Assembly: GCA_947304075.1 (NCBI GenBank)
Contig: CAMYZY010000004.1
Coordinates: 1-23,414 of the forward strand
DNA from: an uncultured Candidatus Saccharibacteria bacterium
Lineage (GTDB): Bacteria; Patescibacteriota; Saccharimonadia; Saccharimonadales; Saccharimonadaceae
Direction of reading: 5' to 3'
DNA: 23,414 nt
Below are positions 6,739-12,634 of this stretch, piece by piece; positions within the stretch are counted from its first letter, which is position 1, and every line of letters starts with the position of its first letter. Both the position numbers and the translations under genes were made by a program. The notes beneath the pieces were generated by a model that did not search any database, was not told the origin of the DNA, and was given only the letters and a program-made list of their open reading frames with translations.

Positions 6739-8796
6739 CTAATTTAAGGTCGTTATCTGTTGATATTTCGAGATACCGTCCATTAACTCCTTATATTTTA
6801 CCAAATTATCCGCATCGCGCAAAAAATCCACCACGTCCTTCTGTGCACGCGCGATTAGCTTCGTATCAGATAAAGATGCGATTCTAAGATCCAGTGCCCC
6901 ATGTTGTAATACGCCATAAATCTCGCCGGGCCCCCGCATTTTTAAGTCAATTTCCGCAAGATAAAACCCGTCGTTAGATTTCTCGAGCTCTTTTAAGCGC
7001 CGAGAAGGTTGCGCATCGCCCGTAGTCATGAGATAACAATATGATTCAGAGACGCCGCGTCCGACGCGCCCCCGTAGCTGGTGAAGTTGCGCTAGGCCGT
7101 AAGAATCCGCATTCTCTATGATTATCATCGTGGCATTTGGCACATCAACGCCCACTTCTACCACTGTTGTAGACACCAAAATATCGATTTCGCCGTTCGC
7201 AAATTCCCCCATAATCTCATCTTTTTCTGTTTGTCTCATTTTGCCATGCAAAAACTCGATTCTTAATTTCGGAAATAGCTCCTGCAATTTTTTTGCCCGG
7301 CTTTTTACTGATGTAATCTCAGAAACCGTCTTGTCTCCGTCTTCAATCGCTCGGCAAATCCAGTAAACTTGCTGCCCCCTTGCTTTTTTACCGTGTTTTT
7401 TCTCATCTGGCGGCAAGCTAATTATACGCACAATCTCAGGATAGAGCTTCTCTCTGGCGGAGATTTCCGGCATCACCGTTGTAGAAATCGGCTTTCTCCC
7501 CGCTGGTAGTTCATCTAAAATCGAGACATCCAAATCTCCAAACACCGTTAGTTGCAAAGAGCGCGGAATCGGTGTGGCCGTCATCGCCAGAAGGTGCGGT
7601 GCTAGCCCAGCCGGTGATTTCAACATGAGTTTTTGTCTCTGTTCCACACCAAATCTGTGCTGTTCATCAATCACCACCAGCGCCAGATTCGAAAACACCG
7701 TATCATCAGTTAGTAGCGCATGAGTGCCAATGACGACGTCAACATCGCCATTTTTGATGCGAGCCTTTAATTCCTTCTTCTGCTTGGTCGCCCCTGTTAA
7801 AAGCTCGACCTTGATGCCAAATTCAGATAATAGTCCTGAGATATTTGCAAAATGCTGAGCCGCCAGCACAGCTGTCGGAGCCAGAATTGCCACTTGGCCC
7901 TTAGAAAGCGCCGTCACATAGGCCGAAAGAGCCGCTACCACAGTCTTACCTGAGCCCACATCCCCCTGTAATAATCTATTCATCGGCACCGTCTTCTCTA
8001 AATCATTGAAAATATCCCACGCCGCTCGACGCTGGGCATTTGTCAGTTTAAAAGGCAGACTTTCAACAAATTTCCGAACCTTACCGCTATCAAACTTAAA
8101 TGAAGTCGCTTTTAGCTTTTTGTTTTCTTGGCGGTTTAATCTCGAAGCCAAAATCAGCTCAAATAGCTCTTCGTAGGCCAGATAATTATGTGCCCTTTTG
8201 ACCGTATTTAAAGAATTAGGAAAATGCGAATAAAACAAAGCTTTTGCGCGAGTGCCAGCCGACACAGAAGGCAGCAAATCCGGGATCGCATTAAATTTAT
8301 CTCTAGACTGCGAAATCAAACGTCTAAAATCATGTGATTTAAGCGAGCCATGCGCCTTATAAACCGGGCTAAGGCCAGTCCTAGGGTCAATATCAGATAC
8401 TTCGGCCGCCGACGGCGAAATCAGGCTATAACGCCCATTTTTTAGCTCATAGTTACCGGTAAAATAGTATTCTTTCTCTGGCGCAAACTGCTTCAATCGG
8501 TAACTCTGATTAAACCAAACCACCTTGATAGAACCTGTGGCATCATGAATAATACCTTCGGTTACAGATAAATTGCGACGCCTGGCTCTCCGAGTCGTCA
8601 AAGAGTCAATTGCCCCCTTAATCACGATTTTGCCAGGGCGAATATCGGCAATCGACACCGGAGTTTCAAAAGTGTCATAGTCCCGCGGCAGTGTATAAAA
8701 CAGATCTTTTACCGAAACGATACCGCATTTATGCAGTTTTTCCGCTGTTTTCGGTCCAATCCCCTTTAGATTTTCTACATCTTCGCCAAAATCCAT
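6739..8796 (-). CDS. recG: ATP-dependent DNA helicase RecG
   Basis: 685 aa, full length. RecG reverses stalled replication forks and branch-migrates Holliday junctions. The N-terminal wedge/OB domain begins with a helix-hairpin-helix-like LKGIGPKTAEKL. The helicase core has Walker A GDVGSGKTVV, the DEQH box (DEQHRFGVEQRQKL), TATPIPRSL (motif III), STTVVEVGVDVPNATMI (motif V) and QLRGRVGRG (motif VI). A TATAAT (8803-8808) ends 6 nt before the ATG, predicting a leaderless transcript. It is followed by rsmD. No insertion or truncation noted. Confidence 0.97.
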   Translation of the reverse strand: MDFGEDVENLKGIGPKTAEKLHKCGIVSVKDLFYTLPRDYDTFETPVSIADIRPGKIVIKGAIDSLTTRRARRRNLSVTEGIIHDATGSIKVVWFNQSYRLKQFAPEKEYYFTGNYELKNGRYSLISPSAAEVSDIDPRTGLSPVYKAHGSLKSHDFRRLISQSRDKFNAIPDLLPSVSAGTRAKALFYSHFPNSLNTVKRAHNYLAYEELFELILASRLNRQENKKLKATSFKFDSGKVRKFVESLPFKLTNAQRRAAWDIFNDLEKTVPMNRLLQGDVGSGKTVVAALSAYVTALSKGQVAILAPTAVLAAQHFANISGLLSEFGIKVELLTGATKQKKELKARIKNGDVDVVIGTHALLTDDTVFSNLALVVIDEQHRFGVEQRQKLMLKSPAGLAPHLLAMTATPIPRSLQLTVFGDLDVSILDELPAGRKPISTTVMPEISAREKLYPEIVRIISLPPDEKKHGKKARGQQVYWICRAIEDGDKTVSEITSVKSRAKKLQELFPKLRIEFLHGKMRQTEKDEIMGEFANGEIDILVSTTVVEVGVDVPNATMIIIENADSYGLAQLHQLRGRVGRGVSESYCYLMTTGDAQPSRRLKELEKSNDGFYLAEIDLKMRGPGEIYGVLQHGALDLRIASLSDTKLIARAQKDVVDFLRDADNLVKYKELMDGISKYQQITTLN

Positions 8797-8802
8797 ATCT
8801 AA

Positions 8803-8808
8803 ATTATA
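8803..8808 (-). promoter_or_regulatory. -10 hexamer of recG (leaderless spacing)
   Basis: TATAAT on the minus strand, 6 nt (TTAGAT) before the ATG. The TG extension is absent here. Confidence 0.5.
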
Positions 8809-8833
8809 CTACATCGGTAAAAGGGGTTAAAGA

Positions 8834-8862
8834 TTGACAAAATAACAGATATGTGATATAAT
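8834..8862 (+). promoter_or_regulatory. Consensus promoter of the 54-aa membrane protein gene
   Basis: TTGACA (8834-8839), 17-nt spacer, TATAAT (8857-8862), with TGA before the -10. The leader of about 37 nt carries AGGGGGA before the ATG. Confidence 0.85.
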
Positions 8863-8905
8863 GAAGACAGCAAATTGTTCTTTTTTATAGATAGGGGGAC
8901 TAAAA

Positions 8906-9070
8906 ATGACAACGATAGCATTAATATATTTAATAATTATTGTGGCCTTTGTCGTCGGGATCTTTTATGCTCTGTTTATTAACGCAGATATCATCCCGGA
9001 ACTCTTTGTTGTGAGTTTGTTCGTATTCTTTGTAATGCTTATAGCACTGCCATTTATACGGATAATTTAA
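8906..9070 (+). CDS. Small two-helix membrane protein (54 aa)
   Basis: Begins MTTIALIYLIIIVAFVVGIF and ends in FVMLIALPFIRII. Two hydrophobic segments (about residues 3-24 and 32-51) are joined by a short acidic loop, NADIIPEL. I recognise no family. Gene status rests on expression signals: a perfect TTGACA-17-TATAAT promoter, an AGGGGGAC Shine-Dalgarno 5 nt from the ATG, and a UUCG-capped intrinsic terminator 11 nt after the stop. It is a single-gene unit, transcribed away from recG and towards trmD. Its size and shape fit a small membrane regulator, holin-like or toxin-like peptide, but nothing in the sequence distinguishes these. Confidence 0.8.
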   Translation: MTTIALIYLIIIVAFVVGIFYALFINADIIPELFVVSLFVFFVMLIALPFIRII

Positions 9071-9081
9071 CGCACCTTTTC

Positions 9082-9103
9082 AAGCGCCTTCGGGCGCTTT
9101 TTT
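9082..9103 (+). terminator. Intrinsic terminator with UUCG tetraloop
   Basis: AAGCGCC-TTCG-GGCGCTT followed by T6 (9098-9103). It ends the 54-aa gene; the convergent trmD stop lies 12 nt further on. Confidence 0.92.
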
Positions 9104-9114
9104 CTATCTCTAGA

Positions 9115-9858
9115 TTATTTCACTTGCCCAGAATGCTCTGAGCGCCATTTTGCTATTTCGCCGTGATTGCCAGATAAGAGAATTTCTGGTACTTTCATAC
9201 CCCTAAAATCTTCTGGCCGAGTGTATTGCGGGTATTCTAGATTATCACCATCAGAAAAAGATTCAATTTCGGCCGATTGCTCCCCGCCAAGCACTCCTGG
9301 GATTAACCGCACAATAGAGTCAATAATAATTAGGGCCGGCAATTCCCCACCAGTTAAAACATATTTTCCTAGTGAAATTTTATAGTCCACAATCGAAAGT
9401 ATTCTTTCGTCGTAACCCTCGTAGTGTGGACATAAAATGATGTAATGAGAATTTGCATCACACTCGGGGTCGCGTCGCTCGCTCCCGTCGCCACGGGGCT
9501 CGCGCGCTAAATCTCGCGCTGCCGCGCTCCGAAATCCCCCAAGTTGTGATGCAAACTCTCTAGCAAGACTCTGATTCCATATTTCACCTACGGGGGTAGG
9601 AATAATTACTTTCGCATCGGGATCGGAAGCTTTTATTTGTTCAATCGCCGCAAAAACTGGCTCGCATCTAAGAAGCATCCCATCGCCACCACCGTACGGA
9701 GTGTCATCGACAGATTTATGCGGACCAAGCCCAAAATCGCGAAGATTAACAAAATCAAACTCCGCCAGTCCCTTACGTACAGCTTTTTCCATCATCGAGC
9801 TTTTGAGATATGGCTCAATCGCTTCTCTAAACAATGTAATAATTGTAAACTTTATCAT
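9115..9858 (-). CDS. trmD: tRNA (guanine-37-N1)-methyltransferase TrmD with an in-frame palindromic insertion
   Basis: 247 aa. TrmD makes m1G37 in tRNA and prevents +1 frameshifting. Family motifs are intact: VDDTPYGGGDGML (50-62), PHYEGYDERI (144-153), LTGGELPALIIID (168-180) and the C-terminal RPEDFRGMKVPEILLSGNHG. Residues about 105-137 (from SQLGGFRSAAARD to PECDANS) have no counterpart in ordinary TrmD; there the helix ending near REFAS runs almost directly into the HYIILCPHYEG strand. This extra stretch is encoded by a GC-rich palindromic element at 9447-9560. It sits in the loop before the S-adenosylmethionine-binding knot, so the enzyme probably tolerates it. An extended -10 (TGGTATAAT, 9866-9874) ends 7 nt before the ATG. 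Confidence 0.95.
   Translation of the reverse strand: MIKFTIITLFREAIEPYLKSSMMEKAVRKGLAEFDFVNLRDFGLGPHKSVDDTPYGGGDGMLLRCEPVFAAIEQIKASDPDAKVIIPTPVGEIWNQSLAREFASQLGGFRSAAARDLAREPRGDGSERRDPECDANSHYIILCPHYEGYDERILSIVDYKISLGKYVLTGGELPALIIIDSIVRLIPGVLGGEQSAEIESFSDGDNLEYPQYTRPEDFRGMKVPEILLSGNHGEIAKWRSEHSGQVK
9447..9560 (-). repeat. Family-1 palindromic element inside trmD
   Basis: 114 bp. The outer arms are 9447-9462 and 9545-9560, complementary at 15 of 16 positions (GAGAATTTGCATCACA on the left). The GC-rich core, 9464-9540 (77 bp), matches the mnmA copy (23183-23259) with 3 mismatches by eye when read on the minus strand. It also shares a block of about 45 bp with the obg copy. The element is read in frame as part of TrmD. 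The arms are not shared with other copies. Confidence 0.88.
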
Positions 9859-9865
9859 AAAGAGT

Positions 9866-9874
9866 ATTATACCA
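9866..9874 (-). promoter_or_regulatory. Extended -10 of trmD (leaderless spacing)
   Basis: TGGTATAAT on the minus strand, 7 nt before the ATG. It lies immediately after the terminator of the upstream structured RNA. Confidence 0.55.
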
Positions 9875-9876
9875 CG

Positions 9877-9900
9877 AAAAAGACCACCTTGCGATGGCCT
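9877..9900 (-). terminator. Terminator of the structured RNA (GCAA tetraloop)
   Basis: On the minus strand AGGCCATC-GCAA-GGTGGTCT, 8 pairs including two G-U, then T4. It directly precedes the trmD -10. Confidence 0.7.
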
Positions 9901-10024
9901 TTCCCCGCTGTTACGCGCCCACCCTGGGGCACATTGGTTTGTTTTAATCCGCTGTTTTTGTTTTTAATGTAAGTCTCCACACTCCACTAAAGTCAGTGGA
10001 ACCCCTGTGAAGCGTACCAGCTTA
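9877..10024 (-). ncRNA. Unassigned structured RNA upstream of trmD
   Basis: A 236-bp gap between trmD and obg has no credible protein gene but looks like a free-standing RNA gene on the minus strand, about 148 nt; ends are predicted, not known. A promoter (TTGACT-17-TATTAT) lies upstream. Near the 5' end is a long hairpin: TCCACT (9983-9988) pairs with AGTGGA (9995-10000), extended by 9975-9981 with 10006-10012 and closed by TAAG/CTTA. An A-rich single-stranded middle follows, then a short GTGCCC/GGGCGC stem and an 8-bp GCAA-capped terminator with a U tract. I checked for the SRP, RNase P, tmRNA and 6S hallmarks I know and found none. It could instead be a long attenuated leader of trmD. Confidence 0.5.
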
Positions 10025-10029
10025 TCCTT

Positions 10030-10058
10030 ATAATAAAGCATAAACGCAAAAAAGTCAA
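10030..10058 (-). promoter_or_regulatory. Candidate promoter of the structured RNA
   Basis: On the minus strand TTGACT (10053-10058), 17-nt spacer, TATTAT (10030-10035). It is divergent from the obg extended -10. Confidence 0.5.
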
Positions 10059-10080
10059 CTATTTTTTTATCAAGAAAATA

Positions 10081-10089
10081 TGTTATAAT
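10081..10089 (+). promoter_or_regulatory. Extended -10 of obg (leaderless spacing)
   Basis: TGTTATAAT ends 6 nt (ATTGTT) before the ATG at 10096. No Shine-Dalgarno is present. Confidence 0.6.
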
Positions 10090-10095
10090 ATTGTT

Positions 10096-11553
10096 ATGTT
10101 TGTAGATACAGCCAAAGTTAGTCTGAAAGCCGGTAAAGGCGGCGATGGTGCCGTCTCTTTTCGCCATGAGATTTATATTCCTAAAGGTGGCCCAGATGGT
10201 GGCGATGGTGGCAAAGGTGGTGACATTATTTTTCGTGCCGACCGCAACACTAACACATTGGTTGACTTTCGTTTTACCCCGATACTTACAGCCGAAGACG
10301 GCAAAAATGGCTCCGGCCAGCGCTCCGCCGGCCGCTCCGGCAAAGACCTAATCGTCGACGTCCCCGTCGGTACAGTCGTGTACAGAATCAGCGAATTAAG
10401 TTCTTCTGAGAACATTCGCGACAACGGGAGCGAGATAGCGAGCGAGCCCCGTAACGACGGGCGCGAGCGAAGCGGTTCGAAGAAGAACTTAATCGCTGAT
10501 CTAACCACAGACGGTGCCGAAGTCATCGTCGCTCGTGGCGGCTCCGGCGGCTTCGGCAACGCCCATTTCAAATCCAGTACCCGCCAAGCCCCAATCATCG
10601 CCGAAGTTGGCGAGCCAGGCGAAGAGTTTACGGCAGAATTAGAACTAAAATCCATGGCTGATGTTGGTTTGGTCGGTCTTCCAAACGCTGGTAAGTCCAC
10701 ATTCCTCTCCGTGGTTTCAAACGCCAAACCCGAAATTGCCGATTATCCATTTACCACTATCACTCCAAATCTCGGCGTGGCGACTATTGATGAGCACGAT
10801 ATTTTGATAGCGGATATCCCAGGTCTTATCGAAGGGGCTTCCGAAGGCAAAGGCTTAGGGCATGATTTCCTTCGTCACGTCGACCGCACGGCGGTATTAT
10901 TACACCTAGTAGATGTTTATAATGACGATGCCGGTGAAGCTTACCAAACTATTAGAAACGAACTTGAGAAATACTCTGATCTCGCCAGTCGTCCAGAGAT
11001 CGTAGCGCTCACTAAATGCGAAGGCGTCGACAATGATATTATCAAAATGCAAACCGCATCTATTCTTGCCAAAAATCCCGCAGCCAAAGTTTACGCCATT
11101 TCCAGCTCCGCCCACCAAGGCCTTACGGAACTATTACGAGAGTTAAAACAAAGTCTTACATCGGCGGGTGAAGACACCTGGGGGACCCCATTCGAGCTTG
11201 ACGAGAATGGGGGAAAGGTGTCGGCAGGACCCGTCGAGCGAAAGCACTTTATTAAAGGAGAAGTCTCGGCAGGACCAGTCGAAGGTGAGATGCCAGTCAT
11301 TTCCCTAAGCCCAGACACCTTGAAAGATACCTGGCAAGTCGAAAAATTAGACGAAGACCATTTTAAAGTCACTGGTGAAAAAATCGAAAAATTCGCTCGC
11401 CGCACTGATCTAAACAATTACGCGAGTGTTAATCGTCTCCGTGACATCATGAAAAAAATGGGTATTCGTGCTGAACTTACCACTAAAGGCGCCAAGCCAG
11501 AATCTATCATAGAAATCGCCGGCAAAGAATTTACTTTAGTTGAAGATTGGTAA
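10096..11553 (+). CDS. obg: GTPase Obg/CgtA (Obg-G-OCT) carrying two kinds of palindromic insertion
   Basis: 485 aa, longer than the usual 420-440 for an Obg with an OCT domain. Obg binds the 50S subunit late in assembly and responds to guanine nucleotide state. The Gly-rich Obg fold is at 1-185 (KAGKGGDGAVSFR, GGPDGGDGGKGGD). The G domain has G1 GLPNAGKS (194-201), G3 DIPGLIEGA (240-248), an atypical G4 TKCE (307-310) and G5 SSSA. The OCT domain is at about 400-485. Two extra stretches interrupt it: about residues 100-130 in a hairpin loop of the Obg fold (family-1 element), and about 355-398 in the linker between the G and OCT domains (family-2 element plus a fragment). Both sit where extra residues should be tolerated, and the core motifs are complete. 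The ATG is set by an extended -10 that ends 6 nt upstream. Confidence 0.96.
   Translation: MFVDTAKVSLKAGKGGDGAVSFRHEIYIPKGGPDGGDGGKGGDIIFRADRNTNTLVDFRFTPILTAEDGKNGSGQRSAGRSGKDLIVDVPVGTVVYRISELSSSENIRDNGSEIASEPRNDGRERSGSKKNLIADLTTDGAEVIVARGGSGGFGNAHFKSSTRQAPIIAEVGEPGEEFTAELELKSMADVGLVGLPNAGKSTFLSVVSNAKPEIADYPFTTITPNLGVATIDEHDILIADIPGLIEGASEGKGLGHDFLRHVDRTAVLLHLVDVYNDDAGEAYQTIRNELEKYSDLASRPEIVALTKCEGVDNDIIKMQTASILAKNPAAKVYAISSSAHQGLTELLRELKQSLTSAGEDTWGTPFELDENGGKVSAGPVERKHFIKGEVSAGPVEGEMPVISLSPDTLKDTWQVEKLDEDHFKVTGEKIEKFARRTDLNNYASVNRLRDIMKKMGIRAELTTKGAKPESIIEIAGKEFTLVEDW
10391..10496 (+). repeat. Family-1 palindromic element inside obg
   Basis: 106 bp. The outer arms are 10391-10407 (GCGAATTAAGTTCTTCT) and 10481-10496, complementary apart from one extra A. 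The block 10430-10474 matches the mnmA copy (23206-23252) with four substitutions and a 2-nt gap. Read in frame it gives a segment around IASEPRNDGRERSG, the counterpart of LAREPRGDGSERRD in TrmD, so the same reading frame is used in both genes. Confidence 0.85.
11161..11237 (+). repeat. Family-2 palindromic element inside obg
   Basis: 77 bp with three nested stems. The outer is TCGGCGGGT (11161-11169) with ACCCGTCGA (11229-11237), one G-U pair. The middle is GACACCT (11173-11179) with AGGTGTC (11216-11222). The inner is CCCCATTC (11186-11193) with GAATGGGG (11205-11212). It encodes SAGED...VSAGPVE in the linker before the OCT domain. The constant ends match the copy in the pseudouridine synthase gene at 18567. 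Confidence 0.85.
11266..11282 (+). repeat. Right-end fragment of a family-2 element in obg
   Basis: TCGGCAGGACCAGTCGA repeats the right end of the preceding element (TCGGCAGGACCCGTCGA at 11221-11237) with one change, giving a second SAGPVE. The preceding GGAGAAG also matches the sequence before the right end of the copy at 18567. The left half is missing. Confidence 0.7.
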
Positions 11554-11557
11554 ATAA

Positions 11558-12634
11558 TTAGTGAATATAAAATAGATTTGCAGCGGTACTTGCTGGAATT
11601 GTTGAGCGAATCACACGGTACGGAATACCATAATTCATTTCGGTAGCAATAATCGAGCCATCACCATTGACGGCTTCCACATAACCAACGTGCCCATACC
11701 AACCCGCGCTACTCTGGAAAACTGCTCCTGGCGCAGGATTGTGGTCAACAACATAGCCTGCCGCAGCGGCTCTCGTGGCCCACGTGTTAGCATTACCAAG
11801 GTTAGATGGTAAATCTTGTCGGTTGTACCAAGCCCATTGCGTACATTGGCCACGCCCATAAGGACCACCTAGATTATAAAAATACCCTACTACTTCGATA
11901 TCTTGTCTAAGTGATGAACTACCAGTATAAGTATAAGTGTAAGTATAAACTGGCCTTGGCGGTACGTATTCTGGACGTTCCTTTTCCGGTAAAGAACCAT
12001 CTTTAATAAGAATGCGATTCCCTTCGGCAATACCAGAAAGCTCCAAATCATTTAGCGCAATGATTTCTTCTGAATTTGAACCATATTTTTCGACAATCGA
12101 TTCAATAGTGTCACCAGATTTCACTGTATAAACAATCCCTGGTTTGCTTGGGATATACAAAACACTTCCCGCCGAAATGTCGGTAGTTTTTAATCCATTA
12201 GACCAACGAATCTGGTCTGTCGTCACGCCGTATTTCGCGGCAATCGAATCCATCGTCTCACCTTCGGCGACCGTGTATTCAATTACGCCCCTAGAACCAG
12301 TAATCCCAGTCAAATTTGGCTTTTCTGGCTTCCCCGCCAGAGAAATCCCAGCGTTATACATGGTATTTGTTATAACGTAGTTAGAAGCCACGTCTTGAGA
12401 GCTTGCAAGGCTCAAAGCATCAGATAAATCAGCCACTAAATACAGCTCAGACAACTGGTCTACCGAGACCTTATAGTCGTTCGCTGCAAAAGAATCCAAG
12501 CTAAGATTGATGGAATTATTATATTTATCTAACGAACCGATAAACACAAAAATCAAAGTGGCAACACCAATGATGATATAAGGTAAAATTCCCCCTAAAT
12601 CTTTGAACTGAAATTTATTTCGTTTCTTCGTCAT
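11558..12634 (-). CDS. Membrane-anchored LysM-CHAP peptidoglycan hydrolase
   Basis: 358 aa. One N-terminal membrane segment (about 15-33), a linker, two LysM domains (about 118-162 and 167-211, each with a YTVxxGxTxxSI start), a Tyr/Thr/Pro spacer (TYTYTYTG) and a C-terminal CHAP domain (about 255-358). LysM binds GlcNAc-containing wall polymers; CHAP is a Cys-His peptidase or amidase. The likely catalytic pair is C264 in GRGQCTQWAW and H315 in YGHVGYVE. The start overlaps the stop of the RuvX-MltG fusion by ATGA, so the two are translationally coupled and the protein belongs to a wall-cutting operon. It converges with obg with 4 nt between stops and no clear terminator. Confidence 0.92.
   Translation of the reverse strand: MTKKRNKFQFKDLGGILPYIIIGVATLIFVFIGSLDKYNNSINLSLDSFAANDYKVSVDQLSELYLVADLSDALSLASSQDVASNYVITNTMYNAGISLAGKPEKPNLTGITGSRGVIEYTVAEGETMDSIAAKYGVTTDQIRWSNGLKTTDISAGSVLYIPSKPGIVYTVKSGDTIESIVEKYGSNSEEIIALNDLELSGIAEGNRILIKDGSLPEKERPEYVPPRPVYTYTYTYTGSSSLRQDIEVVGYFYNLGGPYGRGQCTQWAWYNRQDLPSNLGNANTWATRAAAAGYVVDHNPAPGAVFQSSAGWYGHVGYVEAVNGDGSIIATEMNYGIPYRVIRSTIPASTAANLFYIH

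Noticed and set aside
9912..9925. AGGGTGG followed by GCGCG on the minus strand, reminiscent of the T-box core.
   Set aside because: The conserved 14-nt T-box sequence is incomplete (the ACC part is missing), no specifier stem is visible, and the gene downstream is trmD rather than a synthetase or amino-acid gene.
10173..10727. Long 184-aa open frame antisense to obg.
   Set aside because: obg is unambiguous on the plus strand; the antisense frame is a by-product of codon bias and has no start signals.
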